Shown here piece after piece: positions 44,904 through 54,201 of a stretch of DNA of 64,000 nucleotides. The stretch comes from CAIQPS01 sp963721365. GTDB taxonomy: Bacteria > Actinomycetota > Thermoleophilia > RBG-16-64-13. The translations under genes were made by a program, and so were the position numbers. The stretch covers positions 1 to 64,000 of the forward strand of contig CAVRJE010000021.1 in the NCBI GenBank assembly GCA_963721365.1, written 5' to 3'. How positions within the stretch are numbered: the stretch's first letter is position 1; each line of letters opens with the position of its first letter. Under the pieces are notes generated by a model. It made no database searches. It saw only the letters and a program-made list of their open reading frames with translations, and was not told where the DNA came from.

Positions 44904-47006
44904 ATGCTTGACTCTCTGCTCTATCCAAAGGCGGTCGCGGTGATGGGGGCATCGCGCACGCCTGGAAAAGTCGGCTACGCCGTCGTAGCCAACCTTATCC
45001 AGGGGGGATTTGAGGGCGATATCGTCCCGGTCAACCCGTCCGGAGGCGAAGTGCTCGGACACAAGCTCTACACGAGCCTGGAGGAGTACGGCAAGCAGAT
45101 CGACCTGAGCGTGATCGCGGTGCCCACGGCGGCCGTCAAAGGGGCGGTGACGTCTTCGCTCCGGCAGGGCGCCAAGGCCGTGGTCGTCATCACGGCCGGC
45201 TTCAAGGAAGTGGGCGAGGAGGGCGCGCGCCTCGAACGTGAGATCGCCGACCTCTGCCACTCCTCGGGAGCCCGCTTGATGGGCCCGAACTGCCTGGGTC
45301 TCATCAACACGCACCACAAGATGAACGCCTCGTTCGCCAGCCACATGCCGGCGGTGGGCAGCATATCTGTGGTGTCGCAGTCGGGCGCTCTCTGCACCGC
45401 GATCCTGGACTGGGCGGCGTCGCGCAAGATGGGCCTGGCAACCCTGATGAGCATCGGCAACAAGGCCGACCTCGACGAGATCGACTTCCTGGCCGCGTTC
45501 GCGGACGACGACCGGACCAAGGTCATCGTGGGCTACCTGGAGAGCATCGGCTCCGGTGACGAGTTCATCCGGGTCGCCGAATCGGTGGCGGCGATCAAAC
45601 CGGTGGTGATCCTCAAGGCCGGCACCACGGCGGCGGGATCGAAGGCCGCCTCCTCGCACACGGGCGCGCTCGCCGGCGCGGACATCGCCTATGGGGCGGC
45701 GTTCAAGCGGGCCGGCATCATCCGGGCCGACACCTTCGAGTCGCTGTTCGACTTCGCCGCCGCGCTCGCCATGCAGCCGCTGCCCAAAGGCGACCGCGTG
45801 GCCATCATCACCAACGCCGGCGGCCCCGGCATCATGACGGCCGACGCCGTCGAGACGAGCGGCATGAAGGTCGCCTCACTCCATCCCGACATCGCCGAGG
45901 ACCTCCGGGATAAGCTGCCCGCCGCCGCGAGCGTGGGCAACCCCATCGACGTCCTGGGCGACGCCGACCCGGAGCGGTACGCCATGGCGGTCGAGGCCGC
46001 CCAGGCCGACCCGTCCGTGGACGCGGTCATCGTGATACTCACGCCCCAGGCCATGACCCGGCCGGCCGAGACCGCTCGCGCTATCGCCGCCAAGGCCAAC
46101 GGGCAGAAGCCGGTGCTGGCGAGCTTCATGGGCGGCGCCGACGTGCTGCCCGGCCGCGAGGAACTGGTGGCCGCCGGCCTGCCCGACTACCCCTCGCCGG
46201 AACGCGCCGTCGCGGCTCTCAAGGCCATGCACGAGTACGCCTCCTGGCGGCTCCGTCCGCCGCGCATCGTCACCCGCTTCCCGGTCAACCGGCGGCGGGT
46301 CGAGCGCATCATCTCCCGGCAACTCAGGACCGGGCGGCTCTACGTCGGCGAGGCCAAGGCCAAGGACATCCTCCGCGCCTACGACTTCATCGTGCCCGAC
46401 GGCCGGCTCGTGGCCACCGTCGACGAGGCGATCGAGGCGGCACCGCGCATCGGCTACCCGCTGGCCATGAAGATCGTCTCCCCCGACATCATCCACAAGT
46501 CCGACGTGGGCGGGGTCAAGCTCAACCTCAGCAGCCCCCAGGACGTGGCGGACGCGTTCGAGCTGATGATGCTGCGCATCGGCCGCACCATGCCCGATGC
46601 CTTCCTGGAGGGCGTGTACCTGGAGCGCATGGTGCCCAAGGGCCGCGAGGTGATCCTGGGCATGACCCGTGACCCGCAGTTCGGCCCCATGCTGATGTTC
46701 GGCCTGGGCGGCATCTTCGTGGAGGTCATGAAGGATGTGACCTTCCACCTGGCGCCCATCACCTCGGCCGAGGCCATGAGCATGCTCATGGGCACCCGGT
46801 CGTACAAGCTGCTCGAAGGGGTCCGCGGAGAGGCCGGGGTGAACCTGGCGGCCATCGGCGAAGCGCTGCAGCGCATCAGCCAGCTGGTCACCGACTTCCC
46901 GCAGATCGCCGAACTCGATATCAACCCCTTCATCGTAGGGAAGATGGGAGAAGATTCTGTCGCGGCCGACGCCCGAATCCAGCTCGCCGCGGGAGGTGTG
47001 CTGTGA
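44904..47006 (+). CDS. ADP-forming acyl-CoA (acetate-CoA) ligase, fused alpha-beta subunits
   Basis: This 700-residue protein is intact. The CoA-binding domain is at residues 5-100 (YPKAVAVMGASRTPGKVGYAV), the ligase-CoA domains at about 140-440 with the active-site His 252 in SSHTGALAG, and an ATP-grasp domain at about 480-690 (IGYPLAMKIVSPDIIHKSDVGG). It interconverts acyl-CoA + ADP + Pi with the acid + CoA + ATP, a way to make ATP from acetyl- or other acyl-CoA in anaerobes and archaea. ATG 44904 lies 122 bases from the divergent CapA-like gene. Its stop overlaps the start of the CoA-transferase/GNAT gene, so the two act in one unit. Confidence 0.92.
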   Translation: MLDSLLYPKAVAVMGASRTPGKVGYAVVANLIQGGFEGDIVPVNPSGGEVLGHKLYTSLEEYGKQIDLSVIAVPTAAVKGAVTSSLRQGAKAVVVITAGFKEVGEEGARLEREIADLCHSSGARLMGPNCLGLINTHHKMNASFASHMPAVGSISVVSQSGALCTAILDWAASRKMGLATLMSIGNKADLDEIDFLAAFADDDRTKVIVGYLESIGSGDEFIRVAESVAAIKPVVILKAGTTAAGSKAASSHTGALAGADIAYGAAFKRAGIIRADTFESLFDFAAALAMQPLPKGDRVAIITNAGGPGIMTADAVETSGMKVASLHPDIAEDLRDKLPAAASVGNPIDVLGDADPERYAMAVEAAQADPSVDAVIVILTPQAMTRPAETARAIAAKANGQKPVLASFMGGADVLPGREELVAAGLPDYPSPERAVAALKAMHEYASWRLRPPRIVTRFPVNRRRVERIISRQLRTGRLYVGEAKAKDILRAYDFIVPDGRLVATVDEAIEAAPRIGYPLAMKIVSPDIIHKSDVGGVKLNLSSPQDVADAFELMMLRIGRTMPDAFLEGVYLERMVPKGREVILGMTRDPQFGPMLMFGLGGIFVEVMKDVTFHLAPITSAEAMSMLMGTRSYKLLEGVRGEAGVNLAAIGEALQRISQLVTDFPQIAELDINPFIVGKMGEDSVAADARIQLAAGGVL

Positions 47007-48916
47007 GCCCCGAGATGCCCGAATACGATCGTGACTGGCAGAGCAAGTACGACAACATGATCATGACCGCCGAAGAGGCGGCCGCGAAGATCCGGCCCGG
47101 CCAGAGGGTGTTCATCGGCACCGGCGGCGCGCAACCGCTCCACCTGGTGCGGGCCCTGGTGGCCAGGCATCGAGAGTTGGCCGATACCGAGGTCCTCCAC
47201 TCGCTGACTCTGGGCGAGGCTCCGTACGCTTTCAAGGAACTCGCCGACAATTTCCAGGTCAACACCTTCTTCGTCTCTGAGAACGTCCGGGAGATGATCC
47301 AGCAGGGTTATGGGGAGTACACCCCCATCTCGATGTTCGACATCCCGCGACTCTTCGAGAGCGGCCGGATGCCCCTGGACGTTGCCTTGATCCAGGTGAC
47401 GCCCCCCGATCATCAGGGACGCTGCAGCCTGGGCATCTCCGTCGACATCGTCAAGTCGGCCGCGGCCAACGCCGGCCTGGTCATCGCCCAGGTGAATCCG
47501 CAGATGCCGTGGACCTTGGGCGACAGCTTCGTCAGTATCTGGGACCTCGACATCCTGGTCCCGGTCGACGAGCCGCTCATCGAGACCGGCGAGTACGCCT
47601 TCACCGACAACGTCCGATCGGGAGAGGTGGCGCCCGAGGCGGCCGACCGGACCCGGGCCATCGGCGAATACATCGCCTCGCTCGTCGAAGACGGCTCCAC
47701 GCTCGAGGTGGGCATCGGCCGTATCCCCCACGGGGTGGTCGAGTTCCTCATGGACAAGAAGGACCTGGGCATCCATACCGAGGTCATCACCGACGCCATC
47801 ATCGGCCTCGTCGAGGCGGGAGTGATCACCGGCAGCCAGAAGTCGACCGACCGGGGCAAGATCGTCACCAGTTTCGCCATGGGGAGCAGGAAGCTGTACG
47901 ACTACGTTGACAACAACCCCGTCTTCTCGTTCAACCCCACGGAGTATACGAACGACCCGTTCGTGATAGGCCAGCAGAACAAGATGGTGGCCATCAACAC
48001 CGCTCTCGAGATCGACCTGACCGGCCAGGTCTGCTCGGATTCCCTCGGGACTCGATTCTATTCGGGCATCGGCGGGCAGGCCGACTTCAACCTCGGCGCC
48101 GGCCGCTCCCAGAATGGACGGGCGATCATCGCGCTGCCGTCGACCGCGGAGAAGGGCGCGAAGTCGAGGATCGTGGCGTCGCTCACGCCGGGAGCCGGCG
48201 TGGTCACCACCCGGGGCTACGTCCACTACGTGGTGACCGAATACGGCATCGCCTACCTGCACGGCAAGAGCGTCCAGGAACGCGCCATGGCCCTCATCAC
48301 CATCGCCCACCCCGATTTTCGGGAGGAGCTGCTCTCCAAAGCCGTCGAGTACAAGTGGGTGCGCCCGGAGATGGCCGACGTGGAAGGCCGGCTGTTCGTC
48401 GGCCCCAAAGAGGCACGGACCACCATGCTCCTGGACGACGGCACCCTGGTGAGCTTCAGGGCCATGCAGCCCACCGACGAGAAGGAGACGCGAGACCTGT
48501 TCTACTCGCTCTCCCAGGAGACCGTCTACTACCGCTACATGTCGCACATGAAGCGCATCCCCCGGAAGCAGCTGCAGAACTTCGTCTACGTCGACCACCG
48601 CACCGAAGTGGCTATCGTGGGGACGGTGCCGGAGGCCCACGGCGAGGACATCATCGCCATCGGCCGTTACTACCTGGACCAGAAGACAAACCGGGCCGAG
48701 GTGGCGTTCGTCGTGCGCGACGACTGGCAGATGAGAGGCATCGGCGGCTTCATCATGAAGCATCTGGGCACTATCGCCAAGCGGAACGGCATCTCTGGCT
48801 TCACCGCCGAGGTCATGCGCGACAACAAGCCGATGCAGGCGGTCATCAATCACAGCGGCATGAAGGTGCGGAGCAGCCTGAACGACGGGGTGTTCCACTT
48901 CGAAATGGACTTCTGA
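47003..48916 (+). CDS. acetyl-CoA hydrolase/CoA-transferase fused to a GNAT acetyltransferase
   Basis: This 637-residue protein is intact; GTG 47003 overlaps the previous stop and follows GGGAGG. Residues 10-450 are an acetyl-CoA hydrolase/4-hydroxybutyrate CoA-transferase (FIGTGGAQPLHLVRALV; GIGRIPHGVVEFL; the catalytic-Glu region HTEVITDA; GGQADFNLGA). Residues about 465-637 form a GNAT domain with the acetyl-CoA motif QMRGIGGFIMKHL. This fusion is known in other bacteria. It may combine CoA transfer with acetyl-lysine control, perhaps of the upstream ligase, whose own family is acetylation-regulated in some actinobacteria; this is inference. Confidence 0.9.
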   Translation: MSPEMPEYDRDWQSKYDNMIMTAEEAAAKIRPGQRVFIGTGGAQPLHLVRALVARHRELADTEVLHSLTLGEAPYAFKELADNFQVNTFFVSENVREMIQQGYGEYTPISMFDIPRLFESGRMPLDVALIQVTPPDHQGRCSLGISVDIVKSAAANAGLVIAQVNPQMPWTLGDSFVSIWDLDILVPVDEPLIETGEYAFTDNVRSGEVAPEAADRTRAIGEYIASLVEDGSTLEVGIGRIPHGVVEFLMDKKDLGIHTEVITDAIIGLVEAGVITGSQKSTDRGKIVTSFAMGSRKLYDYVDNNPVFSFNPTEYTNDPFVIGQQNKMVAINTALEIDLTGQVCSDSLGTRFYSGIGGQADFNLGAGRSQNGRAIIALPSTAEKGAKSRIVASLTPGAGVVTTRGYVHYVVTEYGIAYLHGKSVQERAMALITIAHPDFREELLSKAVEYKWVRPEMADVEGRLFVGPKEARTTMLLDDGTLVSFRAMQPTDEKETRDLFYSLSQETVYYRYMSHMKRIPRKQLQNFVYVDHRTEVAIVGTVPEAHGEDIIAIGRYYLDQKTNRAEVAFVVRDDWQMRGIGGFIMKHLGTIAKRNGISGFTAEVMRDNKPMQAVINHSGMKVRSSLNDGVFHFEMDF

Positions 48917-49000
48917 GTGGGCCAGGATGAGCGCTCCAGCCGCATTCTCGTTGGTTGTCGCGTCCTGTTGCCGCGGCCTCGTCTTGCCGATAGAAGGACC

Positions 49001-50712
49001 ATGAAGAGAACCCTCATCTTCGCCCCGCTGCTGTTGATCGCTCTGACCATCGTCATCCTTTTCGGCATCGGGGTCCCCGGTGCGAGCGCGGCGACGGTCA
49101 CCCGCTATCAGCAGAACGCCTCCCAACTCAGCTACTCGGGCACGTGGACCGTTTCGTCGGCCACCGCGGCTTCGGGCGGCAGCTTCAGGTACGCGAATGC
49201 TTCCGGCGCCTCGGTCACCGCGACCTTCGACGGTACGTATCTCGCTTGGATCGCCAAGAAGAGCGCATCGTATGGCATCGCCAAAGTGACGCTAGACGGG
49301 ACCAAGACCTACTCGATCGACCTTTACAACGGGACCGCGGTGTATCAGCGGAAGGTCTGGGAAACGGGCACCCTCGACTCGGGCGTTCACACGGTCAAGA
49401 TCGAGTGGACCGGCACAAGGAACGGCGCGGCCACCAATACCAACATCGGGGTGGACGCCTTCGACGTGGCGGGAAGTCTGGTCGGGGTCACCCGCTGGAG
49501 CAGGGCGACCAGCACTTCGGTTGGACCGGGAACTGGGCGAAGGCGTCCAGCACCTCCTACTCCGGCGGCACCGCCTGGTACGCGAACTCGGCGGGTTCGT
49601 CGGTGACCGTAGAGTTCGACGGCGCCGGCCTTACCCTCCTCGGCAAGAAGGGGCCGACGTACGGCATCGCAAGCGTGACGCTGGACGGCGGGCCCTCGGT
49701 GCCGGTCGATCTCTACAACGCGACGATCGTCTACCGGCAGAAGATATGGTCGAGCGGTTCCCTGGATACCGGCCATCACGTCGTGAAGGTCGAGTGGACA
49801 GGCGAGAAGCGCGCGGCGGCGACCAATACCAACGTCGGCCTCGACGCGGTGGAAGTCATGGGGAGCTTGACGACGGCCCCGCTCTCGCGCCTCGCATTCG
49901 ATCAGACGCGGGCCATGGCGCATCTCAACAAGCTGGCGGTGGGCATCGGGGTGCGGCACGGGGGTAGCGCGAAGGAAATGGAGGCCGTGCAGTACGCTGT
50001 GGACCACTTCACCGCCCTCGGCTACCAGCCGGAGGTCATCGACGTTCCCGTGATCAACGGGACCACGTCGCACGATGTGATCGCGGTGAAGCCCGGCTCT
50101 TCCAAGCTGACGGTACTGGTGGGCGCACACATGGACAGCTATGGGGTGTCCCCGGGCGGAAACGACAACGGATCGGGCTCCGCGGCGGTGCTGGAGCTCG
50201 CCCAGGCGCTCAAAGACGTCGAACTGGTCCCGACCGTGGTCCTCGTTCTCTTCGGACACGAGGAGCCGATCGGGGACGGCAACGCCGACCACCACCACTT
50301 CGGCTCGCGGCGGTACCTGGCGCAAATGACGACTGACGAGAAGGCGAATCTCGCGGCGATGATCTCCCTGGACATGATCGGCTCCGGCTCCACCTTCAAC
50401 ATCCGGATCATGGAGAAGGGCCCGCGGGCGCTTGTGAACATGCTGCAGTCATACTCGTCCCTGACCGGTGCGGGACTCGTGTACCTCAAGGATCCCTCCC
50501 GGTACGGCTATAGCGATCACGAGCCGTTCGAGCTGGCCGGCTACCCGGTCGCGTGGCTGGAGTGGCGGGAGGATGGGGCATATCACACCTCCGGCGACAC
50601 CTACGCCCACTGCAGCGCAGCCAAGATCCAGAAGACCGGTGGGCTGGTGCTTGGGTTCCTGGGCAGCCTCCGCCTGGCCAACCTTCAGGCGCTACAGGCC
50701 GCACGGTACTGA
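49001..50712 (+). CDS. secreted M28-family metallopeptidase with duplicated N-terminal beta domains (one frame change)
   Basis: About 570 residues. A signal peptide (ending AGASA, residue 28) leads to two homologous domains of about 120 residues, each with the order STDG-like Ser-rich strand, GASVT.TFDG, YGIA.VTLDG, DLYN.T.VY..K.W..G.LD.G.H.VK.EWTG, ATNTN.G.DA. These resemble carbohydrate-binding sandwich modules. The peptidase then shows the M28 zinc ligands: GAHMDSYG, GGNDNGSGSA, GHEEPIG, SLDMIGS and SDHEPFE. M28 enzymes are aminopeptidases or carboxypeptidases. A one-base change near 49500 lies exactly between the two repeats. ATG 49001 follows AGAAGGA. Confidence 0.85.
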
Positions 50713-50753
50713 GGCGCCCTCGCGTCGCAGGCGGACAGGAGCGGGCGGCTCCT

Positions 50754-51559
50754 CTACCCGAAGAGGTCGCGGCGCCGGTGCTTCAGGACCGGCATCCTTT
50801 CCCGCACCGAGCGGAGATAAGCCATGTCGAGCTCGACCGCGAGCGTGTCCACGCCTTCCCGGCACTGGGCGACGACCGTGCCCCACGGATCGGCCACCAG
50901 GCTGTGCCCGTAGCACTGCTTGCCGCGGCGCCCACGAGCCCCACTGGCCGCAGGCGGCCATGTAGCAGCCGTTCTCGATCGCCCGGGCGCGGATCAGCGG
51001 CTCCCAGTGATACATGCCTGTCGGGACCGTGAAGGCGGCGGGCAGCAGGAGCAGTTCGGCGCCGGACTCGGCAAGAGCCCGGAACAGCTCGGGGAACCGG
51101 AGGTCGTAGCAGATGGCCAGGCCGGCGACCACGCCGTCGCAGTCGAACACCGCTATCCGGTCTCCGGGCGTTGATCGCCTGGGACTCCAGATACTCGCTC
51201 CCGTCGGGCAGGACGATGTCGAACAGATGGAGCTTGCTGTAGCGAGCCACCTCATCACCGGACCGGTCGTAGACCACGCTGGTGTTGAAGTTGCCCTCAT
51301 CGCGCCGTTCGATCACACTTCCGCAGTGGAGGAAGATGCCCTTTCCCCGGGCCTGCCCGCGCGCCCACTCGGTGCTCGGGCCCGGGATCTCCTCGGCGGC
51401 TGCCGCGTTGGCTTCGTCGCTCCCAAGGTGGTTGAACATCTCGGGCAGCACGACGAGGTCGACGCCCTGGTAGGCCAGCTTTTCGATGCCCTCTTCCGCC
51501 GCCGCCAGGTTGGCGGCCTTGTCCTGGCGCGAGTTCATCTGGACGAGCCCGATCTTCAT
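50754..51559 (-). CDS. nitrilase-family carbon-nitrogen hydrolase (two frame changes)
   Basis: About 268 residues. The catalytic Glu (LPEMFN), Lys (YSKLHLFDI) and Cys (GLAICYDLRFPEL) of the nitrilase superfamily are all present, with the usual IENGCYMAACGQ segment. The family hydrolyses omega-amides, nitrilotoxins such as deaminated glutathione, or carbamoyl groups; the substrate cannot be told. Frame changes near 51180 and 50930 interrupt it, and repair yields KQCYGHSLVADPWGTVVAQ and the stop at 50754. A perfect GTTGCAAA/TTTGCAAC inverted repeat lies 46-69 bases upstream of the ATG at 51559. Confidence 0.82.
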
Positions 51560-51604
51560 GCGGCCATGATACCCAGAAGAAGTCCGAGGGTGCCTTGCGT
51601 TGAC

Positions 51605-51628
51605 GTTGCAAAACGCTCTATTTGCAAC
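51605..51628. promoter_or_regulatory. perfect 8-bp inverted repeat, operator-like
   Basis: GTTGCAAA and TTTGCAAC flank 8 bases (ACGCTCTA) in the 115-base gap between the nitrilase gene (start 51559) and the DUF47 gene (end 51675). The gap is AT-rich, with a CATAATAA stretch on the minus strand, in an otherwise GC-rich neighbourhood, as expected for a promoter-operator. Confidence 0.5.
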
Positions 51629-51674
51629 TTATTATGCATAGCGGAGTCGGAGCCGGGCACAGCGGCTCCCCCGC

Positions 51675-52394
51675 CTACTCGTTCTCGATGTACTCCAGCG
51701 CCATGTGGCGTATCAGCTCGGCGTTCTGGCTGCAGCGGTCGGCGATCGACTCGAGGCGCTCGAGAATGGACTTCATCTGGTGGAACGTCTTGTAGTCGGT
51801 GTCCCACTCGAACATGTCGCGGTAGAGCTCGGCGAAGATGTCGTCGGCTCGGCTCTCCATCTTGTCCACCAGACCGGACAGCCGAATCGCCTCGCGCAGA
51901 TCGGTGCCCATGGCGAAGACCGCGTCCTGAAGGCCGATCACCGCATCCACGTCTGCCTGAGCCAGTTGGACGAGTAACTCGTTCATGCGAGGCGGAAGCG
52001 TGAACCGGCGCATCCCGATCCTGTCGGCTGCGCCGGCAGCGAGATTGGCGATGCTGTCCATGGAGCCTATCAGGCGGGACAGGTCGGCCCTGTTCATCGT
52101 GAACACTCCGCCGACAGAAAGTCGGTCGAGGATCTGGTCTTTCGCGTCGTCCGCGGCGCTCTCGAGCGCATCCAGTTCGCGGGCAGACTCTTCGAGTTCC
52201 TCATACTGGTCGGAGGCGAAACGTTCGACCACGACCTGAAGCTTCTTGACGATGACGACGACTTCGTCGGTGAACTGCGAGATGCGCTCGAGCACCTGCT
52301 CTTCGCGCTCCTTGCCCATGGCGTCGATCGCCCCTTCGAGCGTGGTCTCCCCACCCATCGTCCGACGAATGAACTTAAGTCTTGACTTTGCCAT
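51675..52394 (-). CDS. DUF47/PhoU-like phosphate transport regulator
   Basis: This 239-residue protein is intact. It is all-helical with DUF47 features (GETTLEGAIDAMG..., VVERFASDQYEELEESARELDALESAADD, MESRADDIFAELYRDMF). DUF47 proteins resemble PhoU and are almost always encoded beside a PiT transporter, which they regulate. It follows the PiT gene by 9 bases on the same strand. Confidence 0.88.
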   Translation of the reverse strand: MAKSRLKFIRRTMGGETTLEGAIDAMGKEREEQVLERISQFTDEVVVIVKKLQVVVERFASDQYEELEESARELDALESAADDAKDQILDRLSVGGVFTMNRADLSRLIGSMDSIANLAAGAADRIGMRRFTLPPRMNELLVQLAQADVDAVIGLQDAVFAMGTDLREAIRLSGLVDKMESRADDIFAELYRDMFEWDTDYKTFHQMKSILERLESIADRCSQNAELIRHMALEYIENE

Positions 52395-52403
52395 GGCCGC
52401 CTC

Positions 52404-53426
52404 TCAAAAGACCAGGTTCAGGATGTAGTAGAAAATCGCCGCCACTATGGCGCAAAACGGCAGAGTCACCAGCCAGGCCAGCATGATAGCACGGAAGACT
52501 TTCCAGCTTACCGCGCCCAAGTGGCTCGCCAGACCCGTGCCGGTGACCGCCGAGGTGACGACGTGAGTGGTAGAAACCGGCAGCCCGAAAATGGACGCCA
52601 GCTGGATGATCGTCGCCCCCCCACCTTCTGCGCTGAACCCGTTGATGGGGTGAAGCTTGGTGATCTTCTCCCCCAACGTGCGGATCAGCCGGAACGATTT
52701 GACCGACAGGAACGTGCCGATGGCCATCGCGGCGGCGCAACTGATGATCACCCAGAGGGGGAAACCATTGGCTTTCACGTACTTGTCGACGCTCTGACCC
52801 TGTTCAGCCGCCAGAAAGATCACGATGATGCCCATGACTTTGGTGGCGTCGTTGGAGCCGTGGCTGAACGAGACCCAACTCGAGGAGACGATCTGCATGC
52901 GCTTGTAGAAGCGGTCGGCGCGGGCCATGTCCCAGCGCACCATGCCGAAGAAAAGCCGGCTGAGGCGCATGAGGATGAACCCGGTGAGTATCCCCAGGAA
53001 GGGCGAAATGAACAGCGCGGCGAAGACGAGGATGAGCTTGTTGAAGTTGATGCCGGATGGTCCGAGAGCGGCCAGCCCGGCGCCCACGAGACCGCCCACG
53101 AGCGCATGCGACGAGCTGACGGGTAGCGCCCACCACCAGGTGAGCACCTCCCACACGATGGCTCCAAAAAGAGCGGCAAGGACGAGGTGCGCGGTAGCGT
53201 CGCCCGCCTGGATGATGCCCCCGATGGTCTTGGCGACGGCCACACCCATGACGAGGGGGCCGATGAAGTTGAAGATGGCCGAGAGACCGATGGCGATGCG
53301 CGGCTTGAGAGCCCCGGTGTAGATGACGGTGGAAACGGCATTGCATCCGTCGTGGAAGCCGTTCATCATGTCGAAAATGAGAGCGACTACCACCACCGCG
53401 ATCAACTGCATGGTGCCAGTGCTCAA
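52404..53426 (-). CDS. inorganic phosphate transporter, PiT family
   Basis: This 340-residue protein is intact, with about ten membrane helices. Both PiT signature repeats are present: GFHDGCNAVSTVI near residue 24 and SFSHGSNDATKVMG near residue 195, with the conserved ALPVSSSHALVGGLVGAG and LPVSTTHVVTSAV segments. It imports phosphate (or a metal-phosphate complex) with cations. The frame begins at a TTG (53426) with GAGG very close; an ATG five codons in is an alternative. The DUF47 gene follows immediately. Confidence 0.9.
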   Translation of the reverse strand: MSTGTMQLIAVVVVALIFDMMNGFHDGCNAVSTVIYTGALKPRIAIGLSAIFNFIGPLVMGVAVAKTIGGIIQAGDATAHLVLAALFGAIVWEVLTWWWALPVSSSHALVGGLVGAGLAALGPSGINFNKLILVFAALFISPFLGILTGFILMRLSRLFFGMVRWDMARADRFYKRMQIVSSSWVSFSHGSNDATKVMGIIVIFLAAEQGQSVDKYVKANGFPLWVIISCAAAMAIGTFLSVKSFRLIRTLGEKITKLHPINGFSAEGGGATIIQLASIFGLPVSTTHVVTSAVTGTGLASHLGAVSWKVFRAIMLAWLVTLPFCAIVAAIFYYILNLVF

Positions 53427-53552
53427 GACCTCAAGTACCCCTCTTCCTCGGCGGGAGACGCGGCGCGCCCTTCATCGTGCCATGATAATCGAACGCCGCG
53501 CCCGTCACAACCGGAGTGGCCGAAGGGCCTGGATGGTAAGGGGCAGGTAGAG

Positions 53553-53580
53553 GGGCGCGCCGGCGTCCGCCGGCGCGCCC
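53553..53580 (-). terminator. GC hairpin after the small lipoprotein gene
   Basis: GGGCGCGCCGG pairs perfectly (11 bp) with CCGGCGCGCCC around a 6-base loop, starting about 12 bases downstream of the stop at 53592. No T-run. Confidence 0.6.
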
Positions 53581-53591
53581 GGGAATCTCTC

Positions 53592-54029
53592 CTACGTGGT
53601 CGGCGTGACCAGCGCCTTGATCTGGGCCAGGGCCGCGGTCAGGGGCCCCACCTTGGTCAGGAGCACGCCCGCCGCGTCCATCAAGGAAGCGGAATCGGGA
53701 AGCGCAGTCACCGCCGTGTCGAGATCAGTCCAGGCCTTCTCGGCTGCGGACACGTCCGCGCCTTTGATCTTCTTGGCCGAATCGATGACCGTCTGCACGT
53801 CGGCCTTCAAGGAGTCGCGAGTCGCCTTGATACCGGCCACGGTGAGAGCGCCGCTCGTGCCCTTCGCCGTCAGGTCCGCTATCGCCGTGTCGATCTTCGC
53901 GAGACTCGCCTGCGCCGCCGCTTTCGCGTCGGCGTCCGAACTGCTGCTGCCGCCGCAGCCGGCCACCGTCAGGGCCGCGAGCGCCAAGACGACAACCAAA
54001 CCGAGAAGCACTACCTTTCTTCCTCTCAC
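53592..54029 (-). CDS. small helical lipoprotein
   Basis: This 145-residue protein starts at GTG 54029 with AAGGAGGAT upstream (an ATG at 54047 is in frame but lacks a ribosome site). The signal peptide ends in the lipobox LTVAGC, followed by a Gly/Ser linker and about 115 residues of Ala-rich helix (AKAAAQASLAKIDTAIADLTAK; ALPDSASLMDAAGVLLTKVGPL). No family is recognised; it is probably lipid-anchored on the outer face of the membrane. Confidence 0.7.
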   Translation of the reverse strand: MRGRKVVLLGLVVVLALAALTVAGCGGSSSSDADAKAAAQASLAKIDTAIADLTAKGTSGALTVAGIKATRDSLKADVQTVIDSAKKIKGADVSAAEKAWTDLDTAVTALPDSASLMDAAGVLLTKVGPLTAALAQIKALVTPTT

Positions 54030-54201
54030 CGATCCTCCTTCAGTCATCCGCCCACGCCGGGGCCGTTCCGGTCCAGCGTCACTGGACCTTGCTGCACTGT
54101 AACACGGCCTCAGCTATAGCGACCTTATCTCGGGGAAAATGAATGGCAAGTGTTCGGAAAAGACCGGGCGAAGAAAACTCCTGCCCCGCTCACCCGCGGG
54201 G

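Noticed and set aside
46454..49126. An 890-codon open frame on the minus strand opposite the acyl-CoA ligase and CoA-transferase/GNAT genes.
   Set aside because: It has no recognisable domain, its composition is that of a reverse shadow of GC-rich genes (many Asp, His, Val, Gly), and both genes beneath it are intact and clearly real.
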